Counted from the stretch's first letter, positions 1-12,004 are shown. The stretch: 64,000 bases of DNA from Corynespora cassiicola (GCA_022059125.1 JAEUWY010000005.1:2976001-3040000); one strand, 5' to 3'. The notes: generated by a model from the letters alone, not told the origin. Translations and numbers: made by a program.

Positions 1-631
1 CCTTCGTCACCGCTAGAGATTTCAGTGATCCTGTGTCAGAGCCACCCGCTGCTGCGCCTTGCCCCCGGCGCTGCACTGTAACTAGAATAACCGTCTACTC
101 TACCCATATATCCAGGCACATTAACGATGAAGCGGATCCTTCCTATACAGATGCCAGTGATGGGCAGATATCACTGCCACTCTACTTTAGCCTATAGTTC
201 AGAGGCAGATTATTCTCATGCAGATGGGTTGCAGGTATCAGCCAATAACGCGGGGTTCTTCAAATGTTTCAAGAACACAATGACATGGCTGACGTTCAGT
301 TTGTTCAAAATATCGTGTTTGAAAAAAGGCTGGTTCGGGCAAACGAACCAAATTCATAGCATTTTCGTAGCCATTAATCGTCATGTCATCGTAATAGTAC
401 TCAGAGATAAGAGTACGAGGTAGAAAAGGCCCCGTCAGGAAAAGAGACAATGGGGCAAGCTAAACCGAAACTTACAATGGTGGTGAAAAGAAAGGCGCAA
501 GGGAAATTCCAGACCTGTGACCAGCAGTACGCCAGATACCTACCATTCAAATGAAAACGTGAAAAGGGCGTCCGAATCAATAGAACCTTACCCCTCATTA
601 TCATGTCGCGTAACCCAACATGAGATCATAC
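1..631. other. Intergenic, no gene recognised
   Basis: This stretch lies downstream of the stop codon of the minus-strand rvt gene and runs to the window edge. Only short open frames of up to 100 codons occur here, on both strands and without protein-like composition. I see no tRNA, repeat or promoter I could defend. It probably holds the 3' untranslated region of the rvt gene and part of a neighbour's flank outside the window. Confidence 0.5.
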
Positions 632-3487
632 TCACACCTCGGAAACCACACTGCTATAATCATCCTCATCCTCATCCTCATCATCCTCCCCATAACTCCC
701 CCTCACCATCTTCAACGCCTCCATGGGCACCCCCTCCCTCTCCCAAACCTCCAACCCGCCGTACAACTCAATACACTCCTCGCTATACATCTGCAACACC
801 CACCTATCCTCCCCACTAAGCTGACTCCACCTCTTCATCCCGCCGACCCCGGCCAGCCTAAACACCTCGTCCCCAACCTTCTCCGTCGCATCGATATAAT
901 CGGCCGGCTCCTCCAACAGCGCCGCATACGCCCCGATGAGATCCGGCGACTGCGGCACCGGCGGCGGCCCAAACAGATAATAGTAATCCGCGCGCTCGCG
1001 GAACTCGCCGCACCGCTCGCGCGCCAAGAAGACGTCGGGGTCGACGCCCTCGCCCAGCACGGCGGCCATGCGCTCGGCGTCGTCGTCGAAGATGGCGGCG
1101 CGCTTCGCCTCGCGGCCCGCGGGGCCCAGGGCGTGGAAGCGCTCGGCGGCCACGTCGAAGTAGCGTGCCTCCGCCTCGAGGAACGCCTTGAACCCGGCTT
1201 CCGGCTCCGGCGCCACATTGCGGGCGATGTTGAGGGTGGTGTAGGGGTTCTTTACGCCGAGGCCGCCGTAGGCGGTGGGGAGGAAGGCGAGGGCTTCGAG
1301 GGCGAAGGGGGGGTCTGGCAGGGGGCGGTGGAGGTGGGATTCCAGCAGGAGCTTGATGTGGTCCGCGAGCGACTTTTTGTCGAGTACAATGTCGAAGATG
1401 AGATTGTGGGCGCGGGTCACGGCATCGAGGTGCGGTTTGCCGAAGACGTTTGCGAGGGGGCCGAAGAGGTGGCTTGCGTAGGTCCCTATGCTGGCGTTCC
1501 AGACGCGGATCCATTCGAGGACGGTGGGGCAGGTGGAGAGTTGGAATTTGAGTTGCTGGGCGTAGAGGGTCACTTTTTCGGTGTTGATGGTGACGTTTAG
1601 GCCTTGTTCTGGCTCGATTCTGAAGTTCAAGAGTCCAAATGAGTCTGGATCGATTCCGAGCGTGGAGGTTATGTCCATGTTTATCATGCTTGCGAATTTG
1701 GTGATTTCTCTGTTGACGAAGATGCAACTTTCCGATGGCCCCACAAAGTAGCACTTTTCGCGCAGACGGAAGAGGTACGAGCCAGTGCCTTGGTGAATGG
1801 CAAGGTCCAAAAAGAAGAACAGGGCTTCGCTGAAGAAGGTCTCTAAGCCGTGACCCTCTGGGACACCCCGTGTACGGTTGACGACCTGATCGGTAACTCC
1901 ACGCAAGATGGATCCCACGTTAAGTGGAGCCTCGAGGAAGCGGGTGAAAAAATCCAGCCACACTCTTGGAACGCCAATGAACTTGAGAACAGCAATGACG
2001 GCGCTGTGCGGCAGAGACGAGGCAAAATTGTCAAAAACGACTGATATACCATCGACCTCTCCATTGACCTCTTTTTGGAAACGGGCCTCCGTGGCAAGAT
2101 ACTTCATGGCGTTTGCCTTGGTCTCGTTGGCTGGTGTGATGGCCGGAGCGCTGCCTTCGATTTTTGGCAGACGGGAGAAGAGGAATTCCCTTCCGTAATT
2201 TCGGTGTCGTTCATAGTTGAGAACAAATGTTTTCGAGATGGAATACGGCGAATTCGTGTAGGCCTTCTTCTTCTTTGCCCTAAAGGCTGTCTTTGATGTT
2301 ACCGGAGGAGGGGGGATGAAGTATGCGTTAGGCGGAGGAGGTGGAGGGAGATAGTCTAATTTTGGCGGAGGAGGAGGTGGAGGAGGTGGTGGTGGTGGTA
2401 GGCACGAGTTGCAGTGTCCGCAAATCGTCGGTGGCACTGGAGCTGGGTGATGCCGCGGGGCTCCGAGGTAGTAGTCGCGCTTTTCGCTTTCGGCCTGTGT
2501 GAGGTGTCTGTTTGGAGGCCAGACCTTGGAGTTGGTGACCAAGGTTTGGAGGCCAGACCTGAGCTGGATGCTCCACCCTGTTGCCACGGCGTGCAGGAAG
2601 AGCATATCGACAATGTCCTCTTCGATTGCCATGGCGTGGTGTCCGTCAGCATTCTTTCGTGGCGAGACCTTGAGTCCGCTCGACTTGTTGCGCCAGTCCC
2701 AGTGGCGCACGTCTCTCATGTTCAGTATGCTCTTCAGTTCGCGGATGGTGGCGGGCGATTGCAAGTAACCCTGGAGGGTACGCTTCTTGTCTTCACTGAG
2801 CAGGCTGTTCTGCAACAAATCATGAATGCACCAAATAACAAGTTCGTCATCAATATTATCAGTTTCGGTCAAAAAATCGTTGCTGTAATCTTCAATTTGT
2901 GTACGTAGCCGTTGAAGTCCATGCTGAGCGCGGCTTTCTGCGAAGAAGCTCAAGAGGTACGCATCGAAGGCGTCGTTGTCAATACCCGTGGGCTCGAAAA
3001 TCATCCTCTCAAAGGCATCAACGATTTCTTCGAATTCCCTCTCTACATAGTCAAAATCGTCCTCCAAGTCGGCCTTGTCCAATCGAGCGGCCACGGCGTC
3101 TGCCGAGAGCTCCACATGTAAGGCCTCCTTGAGTAGATCTACATGCAGAGCAGACACTTCGAGGCGATTCCGACGCATCGAAATCCCCCGTTGGATCCGT
3201 TTTTCGAAATCCTTAAGCTTGGCTTCGGAAATGCAGCGGTCGTCTTTGGCTTGCTCAAGGCATCGTTTCAGATTGAGGACCTCGTCATCGAGGTCGTCGT
3301 CATCGGTGTAGGGACCCTGGAAGGCCTTCAGGAGCGCATTGAGCTTCCCCAGCGTGTTGTGACCGGCTGCGAGGATCTCAGGGTTGGTCTCGTAGCGACT
3401 CCTATGCTCCTCCCGGGCCCGACTGAGCTCGTCTATTTTGAGCTGTGTCGCATCTCGGAGCACAGACGAGACAGCGAGGGGAATCAT
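632..3487 (-). CDS. rvt: rvt-family reverse-transcriptase-related protein with degenerate active site
   Basis: Single-exon, 951 residues, ATG at 3487. The protein resembles the rvt class of domesticated reverse-transcriptase genes of fungi, which are single-copy cellular genes and not retroelements. Seen in order: a helical, charged N-terminal region (about 1-320), a proline-rich insert (12 prolines at 364-375, then runs at 381-386 and 392-395), an RT-like core (about 455-720) and a very acidic C-terminus (934-943). The core has a motif-A-like block at 482-494 ending SSLPH, a motif-B-like RGVPEGHG at 540-547 and a motif-C-like segment at 571-583. As I recall the family, motif C reads LYRLHDDLWF; here the aligned residues are LFRLREKCYF, so both catalytic aspartates are gone. 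In motif A the expected Asp may be Val484, with Asp486 two residues later. The frame is fully open, so a catalytically dead but maintained protein is the simplest reading. Family assignment is from memory of conserved blocks. Confidence 0.8.
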   Translation of the reverse strand: MIPLAVSSVLRDATQLKIDELSRAREEHRSRYETNPEILAAGHNTLGKLNALLKAFQGPYTDDDDLDDEVLNLKRCLEQAKDDRCISEAKLKDFEKRIQRGISMRRNRLEVSALHVDLLKEALHVELSADAVAARLDKADLEDDFDYVEREFEEIVDAFERMIFEPTGIDNDAFDAYLLSFFAESRAQHGLQRLRTQIEDYSNDFLTETDNIDDELVIWCIHDLLQNSLLSEDKKRTLQGYLQSPATIRELKSILNMRDVRHWDWRNKSSGLKVSPRKNADGHHAMAIEEDIVDMLFLHAVATGWSIQLRSGLQTLVTNSKVWPPNRHLTQAESEKRDYYLGAPRHHPAPVPPTICGHCNSCLPPPPPPPPPPPPKLDYLPPPPPPNAYFIPPPPVTSKTAFRAKKKKAYTNSPYSISKTFVLNYERHRNYGREFLFSRLPKIEGSAPAITPANETKANAMKYLATEARFQKEVNGEVDGISVVFDNFASSLPHSAVIAVLKFIGVPRVWLDFFTRFLEAPLNVGSILRGVTDQVVNRTRGVPEGHGLETFFSEALFFFLDLAIHQGTGSYLFRLREKCYFVGPSESCIFVNREITKFASMINMDITSTLGIDPDSFGLLNFRIEPEQGLNVTINTEKVTLYAQQLKFQLSTCPTVLEWIRVWNASIGTYASHLFGPLANVFGKPHLDAVTRAHNLIFDIVLDKKSLADHIKLLLESHLHRPLPDPPFALEALAFLPTAYGGLGVKNPYTTLNIARNVAPEPEAGFKAFLEAEARYFDVAAERFHALGPAGREAKRAAIFDDDAERMAAVLGEGVDPDVFLARERCGEFRERADYYYLFGPPPVPQSPDLIGAYAALLEEPADYIDATEKVGDEVFRLAGVGGMKRWSQLSGEDRWVLQMYSEECIELYGGLEVWEREGVPMEALKMVRGSYGEDDEDEDEDDYSSVVSEV

Positions 3488-5537
3488 GGTGACCCCGCCG
3501 CCTCGGGCGTGTGGTGCAGTATACTGAAGCAGTGTTCTCGCAGTGCTGCAGCGTGGCAGGACTCTAAAAGGCTAGTAGTGGTGGGAGAAGAAGACGTATT
3601 GAAGGTGGAGGGAGGATGGTGGTGCAGGCTGAATGTCAGGAGGGAGGATACTGGGGGACAGGTGAGGGGCTATATAGCAGGGCAACGATGGCGCCCGTAT
3701 CACTGGCGCGACACGCAGTCAGCTGCGACTGGGCGGCCGACACGGCCATTAGGATTTGGGGGCCGGGCACAAGTGGGCTGTTGCCTAAGTCACCCTCTGA
3801 TTTCCATGCAGCATGCAGACCGTCTGTGCTGCGCAGACGCCCATCCACCCAATCGATGCGACTGCGCCTGCACGGATGCGGCCTAGCGCCCTCGCCCCAC
3901 CCGCGCCGCACCACCGGCTCTCGCTCTCGATCCGCACTCTGGTTGAGCAGATTCTCAGCGCCCCGGCGGGGTAAAGTGCACAACTCATTGCCTCGCTGCC
4001 TCGACGTCCATCCGTCTACATGGCAGAAGATGGTGGGATGGCACTGGCCTTGGCCAATGTGAGCTGGACCCGTGGCCCTGGCCCCCAGCCTCGCGGCGAC
4101 CGTTATAGAAATCGCGCATGGCTTAGATCCAAGGAACCTGTGCAGATCCGCCAGTTTCAGCTTCGGAATGCATCTGCTACGAGGGCGTCGCGGGGCCTCT
4201 GAGATCAGACAGGACGGTAGGGTAGGTAGCCCGCCGAAGCTTTTGCACAGCCACCGCGCTAGGCCACGTCCAATCCTGGAACCGCGCCGGTTCGTCGCCT
4301 GCGGGTCCTCCATCGGAGGGGACGATGGTGTCCAAGCCCTTTTCGGAGCGTCACAGCTAACCACCCATTGGTGCGTCGTGCACCGAGACGCCCATAAGCA
4401 GAGCCACCTTGGCCCCATATCGACATACCAAACACTTAGCGAACACGCTCCGATTCACAGCCACTGGAGGCCGCCTCTTGGACCAATGCCAGACCTACCG
4501 CCTCACTTCCAATACGAGGGAACACACGCCGACCTGAAATCCCCACATATCTGTGAGATGCCAGGGACGCCCGGCAGATGCATCAGCAAGTGCATGGAAA
4601 CTGCGCCTGCCCAGAGGGTTGCAGTATCGTTGTTCCCGTGCTGGCGCCATAACGTCCAAACACCTATCGGATGAAATAGCAGAACACCACGACAAGCCAC
4701 CAGGCCAAGTCCTCGGGATTCACTCGGTTTTTGATGAGCTTCAGCCTCACCACTGGCGATAAATTGTCGGAAGGCCGTCCAGCAAATCTTTCCAAGCCCT
4801 CTGCTAAGCCACTGAAGCTCACGTCGCACCATGCAGCCAGTATAGAACAGGTCCAAATATCAGTAGATGATTCTCCCAAGAAGCACAAATCCACCAGCGA
4901 ACTAGCGAACTAGCGAACCATCATAGCAGCAACACACATCACTCATCTCATCATAAACCCAAAAACAAAGCATAACAGTAAACCACAGTCCATTCACCCC
5001 CACACAAAAAAATCTACAAACCGCCCTCACCCTTACTCTCTCCCTCATTTCCCTCCCCTCAAAACCCCCTCCCTTTACCCAAAACCCCAGCCTCAACCAC
5101 CCCACTCCTACCAACTCTAGCCCATCTCCCCCCCTCCAAGTAAGGGAAAGACGCGCGAGTCAAAGCAGAAGCCACGGCAGGAAGCTCGGATCTCAAGTGC
5201 CGGGTCGGAAGCCAAGGGGGTGCAGACAGAGAGAACGCAGAGCAGAGCAAGCTCCCCGGTACAAAACCCCGCGGCCCAGAACCATCATCACAGCCCCGAA
5301 CAGAACAAAAAACAACGGGGGTGATAGGGGAAAAAAAAAAAGGATAAACAAGGAAAGCCGAAAAAGAGAAACATGAAAACAACCCCAGACCCCCTTAGAA
5401 AAAAAAACCCCCGTAGGAATATGCAGCCGGAAACCCCATCAACACCTTCCCTTCCCAGAATCATAAACTCCAAAGCCAAATTTGCAACCCGACATTGAAA
5501 AAAAAAAAACCACAACACCCAGAGGTCCACAAACCAC
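3488..5537. other. Intergenic: rvt upstream region and PPC89 3' flank
   Basis: About 2 kb between two minus-strand genes. The part next to 3488 should hold the rvt promoter. The part next to 5537 should hold the PPC89 3' end and contains long pyrimidine tracts (about 5020-5140) and A-runs near 5331, 5398 and 5498. A small 8-bp direct repeat (GCGAACTA, nearly three copies) lies at 4897-4918. Open frames of up to 260 codons on both strands have no recognisable domain and look like chance frames in GC-rich DNA. Confidence 0.5.
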
Positions 5538-8500
5538 CTAAAACACCACATTCCTCACCACTCCAGAGAAATTCATACTCCGACTCTGCTCATCTTCAAA
5601 CCCTTCCCACGGCAGCTCGTCCTCATCCTCCTCCCCCTCACTCCTACCCTCTTCCTCCTCCTCATCCACAAAACTCTGAATCGTAACCTTCTTCCCCTTC
5701 TTCTTCTCCGGCTCCCTCTTCTCCTTCTCCTCTCCACTTCCTCCCATCCCCTCCCTAACCTCCCTCTCAATCTCCTCGATCTCTTGCTCAGACACCTCCC
5801 TCCCCTCCTGCCCCTCGAGCACATCATATAGCGCATAAATCTGATCATCCTTGACCTTGATCTTCTGCAGCAGGCTGGCGATGAGATCCATAATCTCGTT
5901 GCGCTTGCGCTTCTCCATGCTGGGGTCGTGCAGCTCGAGCATGGCCTGCACCACGGCGAGCTCCTGGTTGAGGTGGAACCGCTCGTCGCGCAGTTCCTTG
6001 ACCACGAGGGCGAGGGCCTCGCGCGGGGACCGGGCCGGCCGGAGCGTGGCGTCGACGTCGTCGGGCATGCGCGAGGAGACGGGGACGAGCTTGGGGACGC
6101 GGAGGGGATCGGTCGTTGAGTTGTCCGTGGCTTGGCGGCGGCAGACGGTGCAGTTTTCTTCGTCGTGGGAGTGCGTCGTGTTGAGCTTGCGGGCAATCTC
6201 TTGCCTGAGAGCCTTTTGCCGGTGGGAATCGACCTTGATGTCTGGGACGATGAAGGCCGAAGTCATCTCGGTGGGTGCGCTCCGGCGTCGGCGACGGCCA
6301 GTGTTGCTCACCATTGACGCATCAATAGCAGACTGCTTGGTCTGCGTAGCCTCGGCCTCCATGGCGTCCAGATTAGAAATGTTGCCAGTCAGGTCCTCTT
6401 CAAATTGTGTAGCATTCGTCTTGGTAGAGTCCTTGAGCGACGATTTGCGGGGAAGCGAAGGCCGACGGCTGCTCTTGTCTGAAGCAGCTGAGCGAAGCGT
6501 GTCCTCACGAGTCTGTCGCTCCGAGCGAATAGTGTCTTCACGAGCAGTGCGCTCCACAGGAGCAGAAGATGCCCTTCGGAAAGCAGCGCGCTCCTCCTCC
6601 AACTGGCGTCGAAGATCAGCAACTTGACGAGTATCAATGAAGCTCAACTCGGTTAGCGAGAGATCTGCAGGAGGCTGAACAGTAGCATTCGCAGTAGCGG
6701 GCCTCTCTGAGACGGTCCTTCGTGTAGAGTAGGGAGTGCCGCGGGGCGCAAGTGAAAGGTCAGTCGTAGACTCGACATCACTGTCGACCTGAGCCTGCTT
6801 GTTACGAGGCACTGGCGCCGAAAAGCTGCGGCTGGCGTCCGCAGGGATAGATCGCTGTGTGTTCCTGGAGAGGCCGGTGTACGACTTGCGCGGAGTCTCT
6901 TCGATGAAACTACTCTGGTGCGAGGCTTTGCTGTTCCGGACTTCTTGCTGGACGCGATCCCTGATGCGCGAACGTGTCGACCCTTCCCGCCTGAAGCTTG
7001 GCCTCTGTTGTTCGGCGTCGCGTTCGTGCTCCCTGCTAGAAGAAACCTGAGTGTTTCCCTGACGGAAGCTCAGGGCCTCCTGGGTCATGTCGAGGCAGCG
7101 CTTTGCAGCACCTTCACGCTGGCTGACCTTACGCTTCAGTTCAGCCTCCCTCTGAGCCCATTGCCGGTGCTCTTCCTCCTGCTGAGCAGCGAGCTGCGCG
7201 AGTTCATCTCGAAGGTTCTCATTGTCCAGTCGCATGGCCTCGTTGGTCTGTTCCTGGGTCATATCTTGGAAATGGCGGATGGTATCATCGCGTCGTTCCA
7301 CCTTGGACTTTAGTGAAGCCTCCCTGTTGGTCCAACGACGGAACTCGTCTTCACGCTTGGCTTTGAATTCTGCCAGCTGCGCCTGGAGTTGCTCATGTTC
7401 CGACTTGAGGCGAGCATATTCGGCCTGCTCTTTTCTGGCTCTTCGGAGCTCGGCCTCTTTGCGGGCAAGCTGCTGGGTGTGCTCATCGTGCTGAGCGCGG
7501 ACGCGCATCAACTCAGCCTGGAGGGTAATGTTCTCCCTCTGAGTCACATTCTCGGTCTGGTCGAGCTGTCGGCGAAGCTGAATCGTCTCGTTGCGGCGGT
7601 CGGCCTGTTCTTGCTCTAGCTGATCACGGAGTGATTCATTCTCGGCGCGTAAAGAATCAATTTCCTGGCGGAGACTCTCATTCTCCGAGCGCAAAGCCTC
7701 CTTCTCTGCCTTGACTTCCTCGAAGTTCTGGAAAGCCACGCCCAGCTGTCCGGCCATGTTGTCGCGCTCCTGGTTGAGACGCTTTTTCTCAATGTCAAAT
7801 ACGGCAATCCTGCGCTCTGCGCGGTCGAGTTTCGTTCGGAGGGTCTGTACAGTCGCGTCCAAGCCTACAACAGAGTCAGTGTTTGTTTACCGCATAAGAT
7901 CTTCGGTACTTACGCGTCTTCTCAACCTTCCAGCTGCCCTTGCCGGAGCCCTCTCCGTCAGTCGAACCCAAGCCACTGTCGTTCCGACGCTGGGTCTGAG
8001 CCGCTGCTCTCAGCTCAATGAGCTCCAATTCTTGCTCCTCGATCTTCCTGTCGGTCTCGGCGCGATCGTGCTCCAGATGCGACACCTTGTCCTGCAGGAG
8101 CTGGAGCGCTGCAAAAATGGCCTTCTCCTCGTCGGGAATCGGAGCGCTATCGACTGGCCTGTGACTAGCCGACTTCTTCGGCACGCTGAAACGTGAACGC
8201 GACGGAGCAGACTTTGAGAATACTGGCGTGCCGTCTTCAAAGATGCCAGAGACTAGCTCTGTTAGATTGGGCAGATCAGGCAAAATAAATGACTGGCCAG
8301 TTGCATTTCCAGCGGTAGCAGGCCTTGCCTCGACTGTGCCATCCACTTGGAGAGAGGACTGTCGGTTCCGTGCGCTACCCCACCGCGTGTTCTTGGTGTG
8401 CTCGTACGTCAAAGTCGGCGGCCGCTCATCAAAAGCAGAGGACTCATCTTCAGAAACCTTTGCGACCATCTGCGAAAGCGTATGGCGCTTCTTCTCCGAG

Positions 8501-9108
8501 TGCGCGGCTGGCGACTTGCGGGTGCTCGCAGGGCGGGGGGACGCGGTGTCCATGTCATTGCGCGAGGCGCGTCGGATTTGGGCATCGCGTCGGAGACTGC
8601 CGGGATCGCCCCCAAGAGACTTGCGCGATCGCGTCGTGGGCGGTGGTGTCATGTCGTAGAGCTCGTCGAAGCGCGAGCTCATTTTGGCGGGGGTGCTGCG
8701 GTTGCTCCGGGGAAGGCCGCGTCCTTGCTCTATTGAAATATCGTCTTCTTCAGGCATGGTGAGGTCAAAGTCGCCGAATTGCTTATTTACCATGGACGTG
8801 TCGGGGTTGGGGGGCTCCGACCGGTACGGCTGCCACGAGTTGAACTTCTTCGCGGTGGAGCGGATCTGGGGGTACTGGGGTAACGTGTTTGTTTCGTCGA
8901 ATTTGTGTTGTGTTGACATCAACACGTCGTCGTTCTTGAAGAAGTCGGTAATACTGTGCGTGCCAAAGCCTGAGTGCTTTGTGGGGTTGGAGTCGCTGGG
9001 CGGTGGTGAAACTGTGGAGATGGAGCGAGGACTCTGGCTCCTCATGCTCATGGAAAGCTCGCGAATGGCGCGCGCCTTCCCGTCACTCTGCGGTGGGGAC
9101 GACTGCAT
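5538..9108 (-). CDS. ppc89: Spindle pole body protein Ppc89 (Cep57-like)
   Basis: Two exons, 9108-7914 and 7864-5538, joined across a 49-nt GTAAGT...TAG intron; the product is 1173 residues. The first 400 residues are low-complexity, Ser/Pro-rich and basic, with a conserved-looking block around TAKKFNSWQPY. From about 400 to 680 a long heptad-rich coiled coil follows (repeated E/R/L/Q patterns). Near the C-terminus there is a Cys/His patch (HDEENCTVC) and then a helical block at about 1000-1085 with DERFHLNQEL and KVKDDQIYALYDVLEGQE, typical of the Cep57/PPC89 microtubule-binding or centrosome-localisation domain. The tail is acidic. In fission yeast Ppc89 is a core scaffold of the spindle pole body and anchors the septation initiation network. 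Assignment rests on the C-terminal block and architecture. Confidence 0.82.
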
Positions 9109-9810
9109 GGTGTGAAGTGAGGCTGCTGGAGCCAGGAGGTGGGATGGACGTGTCGCGCGGCGGCTGCGGACGTGTGTGATGGAAAAGAAATGCTCCTTAT
9201 CTATGTTAGTGGCGGGGGAAAGCTATACAAGAGTCTTTCCAGGCCGCGATTGTGTGGGTGACGGGATGCCGCGGGGTGGAAAGTGCAGGGTAGAATTGAC
9301 GATTGAACGTGTTGGAGAGACGCAACAACATCGGACGTAAACAACTCGAAGCTACCGACGCTAAGCCACATTGGGTTTGGTTGGACGTGGGGCACTCGGC
9401 TACTTGAACCAACCACGACCATTCACTCCGCCACTACAGCTGCTTTCCAAAACAATAAACAACAACCGCCATCCGAGCATATTCGATTGGCGAGCGTGAC
9501 ATCCTGCTGTTGAGATTTGATGCATGTGCAATCTGTACTTCATACATATTTCCTCCCTTGAAAGGAGAGTACTAAAATTCAATCGTACTTCATACATAGT
9601 GTATTCAACCCAATCATCAAGGCTTCTCTACTCACACAAGCACCTAGCATCAAGACATTTCTTTACAGTCCTCTTAAGATGGTATCTAATAAAAACACAA
9701 CAGTGCCACATAATATGCAACACCATCCTATCTCAGAAAACGATACTATACAAACGCCCCCTTCAGACATGACTTCGTTAATCTATCTCCCTCATCACAC
9801 ACTCCCCTCC
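9109..9810. other. Intergenic: PPC89 promoter and IKS1 3' flank
   Basis: About 700 bases between two minus-strand genes. The half next to 9108 is the presumed PPC89 promoter and 5' leader; the half next to 9811 is the IKS1 3' flank and is AT-richer. The pyrimidine-rich run at about 9780-9860 enters the IKS1 coding end. I found no RNA gene or repeat. Confidence 0.5.
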
Positions 9811-12004
9811 CTAAATCTCCCCCTCCAACCCCCCCAAATACCCTCTCCTCCTAACACACAACCCCCCACCCAATCCAACCACCACCCACCAAACCACCGC
9901 ATGCACACCCGCCAACACCGCACTCGCACCAAGCCCACCCACCCCAAACCTCCTCCCCCAAACCCTCGCCTGCAACCCCGCCAACACGAAATCCAAGCTC
10001 GCAAAGCATAGCATGGGATACGCGACCCACGGCTCCGCCGCGAACGGCTGGCACGGCGAGAACAGGCTGTACGCCTTTGCGCAAAAGAGCGCGATTTTGG
10101 CGAGGCTGACGAAGGTCGGGTTGTGCAGGAGGTGCGCTAGGTAGCGGGTGTGGGAGTAGGGTTGGGGGAGGGGGGGAGGCAGCATGAGGCGCGGGGAGCG
10201 GGATGTGGATTGGGGGCGGGAGGAGGGGGTTACGGATGTTGAGGAGGGAGGGGGAGGGAGGTCGAGTTTTCGGGGGCGCAGGATGACGGAGCCGTCCTGT
10301 GGGGAGGGCGTTCTGGCGGTGGGTTGAGGAGGGGGAGGGCTGGGGGAGCGGTCGACGGATGCGCTGAGTTTTGAGCGGCCGGGGCGCGTGTAGTGTGCTG
10401 TACTGTGTCTGCGGCGGGCTTGCATGGGGGAGGGGCTTGGGGTGTCTGCCCGTGTTATCCTGGGGCCGAATTCTTCGAGGCCTGAGGGGCCTGTGATGCC
10501 GCTCCATTCATCGAGCACGGAGGGGGATTCGAGCACGCGGAGGATTTCTTCGGTGCCAGGGCGATCGTCTGGGTTCAGAGCGAGTAGGTGTTTGAGAGAG
10601 CGGTAGAGCTTTTCGGGCAAATCTGATCGAACTCTTCGTTCGTCGTCGAACCCCGCCCACGTAGAAATTTCCGCCCGGAGCTGGTCTAGGTCTTCATTGT
10701 CTTCGTCGATGCCGTCCGCATTACGGTAGGGGAGCCGACTGAAGCACATGAAGTAGACTATCATTCCTAGTGAAAAGATGTCAGACTTTGTGGTAAAGTT
10801 GCCCAGAGGGCCTCCAGGAGTCTCCTGGCGCAGAACCTCGGGAGCACAATATGATATCGTGCCCGTAGCACCCGTCGATTTCCTCGCCACGTTGGCGACC
10901 TGGACTTCACCAAAATCGCTCACCAACACCCGCAGCTTATTCCCATCATGATGGAGCAGGCAGTTGTTAGGCTTGAGGTCCCGGTGGATGTAGCCGCTCT
11001 TATGTAGGTGGTTCAACCCCGACGTGATGTCCGTGAAAAAAGATATTATCTCTTCAAACTGCATACGCCGGGGCGCATTCAAAGCCGCGGGATCTTCCAG
11101 CTGACCCTTGGATCTCCGTCTCAGGCGCTCTTTCAACTGCTCCTTGGTCACCGTCGTCTTCATCGACTGCAATATATAGTTGTGCAAATCGCCGCCATTG
11201 CAGTACTGCTGTAGAATGAAGGCGCACGGCACGCTCGGCCCAAAGCTTGAAATCTGGTAGTTCTCGAGCCACACATGGCGATACGAGACGAGGTTCGGGT
11301 GAGAGAGGTCCTGCAGGAGCTGTACCTCGACGAGGACCTTCTCCAGCCATTCGTGGTCGTCGCCGACGGGCACTCTCTTGCACGCGAAGCGGCCCAGCGA
11401 CACGCCATCCAGCACGTGCCTGACCAGGAGCACCACGCCCTTCCCCCCCTTGCCCAGCTCCTTCTCTTCCACGAAGAACGTCTTGAAGTAGTCCGGGCTG
11501 AAGGCGCGCGTAGAGATGCCGTGCTTCTGCGGCGCGGGCGAGCTCCCCACGAACTCGGCGCCGTCGGGGGCCTGGAAGGCGGCCTGCGAGCTCCCTACCG
11601 GCGCAGGCGCTAGCTGTTTGTGAGGCGACGGCGGTCGCGATGCCTCGGCGGATGGGGGCTGGCTCCTACGCAGTAGCTGGAAATACGCCGGGTTGACGAA
11701 GCCGCTGTCCCCCGGCTGGATGCCCGAGTGCTCATGGTCGGCCGGGGTGCTGCGCTCGCGCGCGGGAGCGCTCTCGTGGTAGGGGCGGTGGCAGTACGGA
11801 CACGAAGTCTCCTCGACGGCGTCGAAGTGCGAGGCATCGCGGAGGGAGAGCTCTTTGGAGCGTTGATCGAAGACTACGACGGCCGAGCCATGACGTCTGC
11901 GCGGGTGGGTGCATCAGCATCGACAAACCTCGAAAAAATACTCGGTGGCGGGCTTACAAGACGATTTCGCGCGACTCGGCGGGGACGTAGGGCACTAGCG
12001 ACAT
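9811..12004 (-). CDS. IKS1: Iks1-family serine/threonine protein kinase with C-terminal membrane anchor
   Basis: Two exons, 12004-11958 and 11896-9811 (60-nt intron GTAAGC...CAG), giving 710 residues. The start is supported by the opening MSLVPYVPAESREIVL, which matches the conserved Iks1 N-terminus. A CPYCHRP zinc-knuckle-like motif follows, then a complete kinase domain from about residue 150: glycine loop 162-171, ATP-site lysine K189, catalytic loop HRDLKPNN with H320-D322, DFG at 343-345 and a CAPE motif. A Ser/Pro-rich linker leads to hydrophobic C-terminal segments (for example around LAKIALFCAKAYSLF and AVVWWVVVGLGGG) that look like a membrane anchor. Iks1 is a poorly understood fungal kinase linked in yeast to stress responses; its substrate here is unknown. 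The frame upstream of 11550 is open but lacks an ATG, so the small first exon is needed. Confidence 0.9.

Noticed and set aside
620..1600. 326-codon plus-strand frame antisense to the rvt gene
   Set aside because: It is a GC-bias shadow of the minus-strand gene, with low-complexity His/Leu/Pro and Gly/Glu composition and no domain.
3636..4418. 260-codon minus-strand frame (and a 200-codon plus-strand frame) between rvt and PPC89
   Set aside because: Both strands are open over the same GC-rich DNA; composition is rich in Arg/Pro/Cys/Trp, with no domain or good start context.
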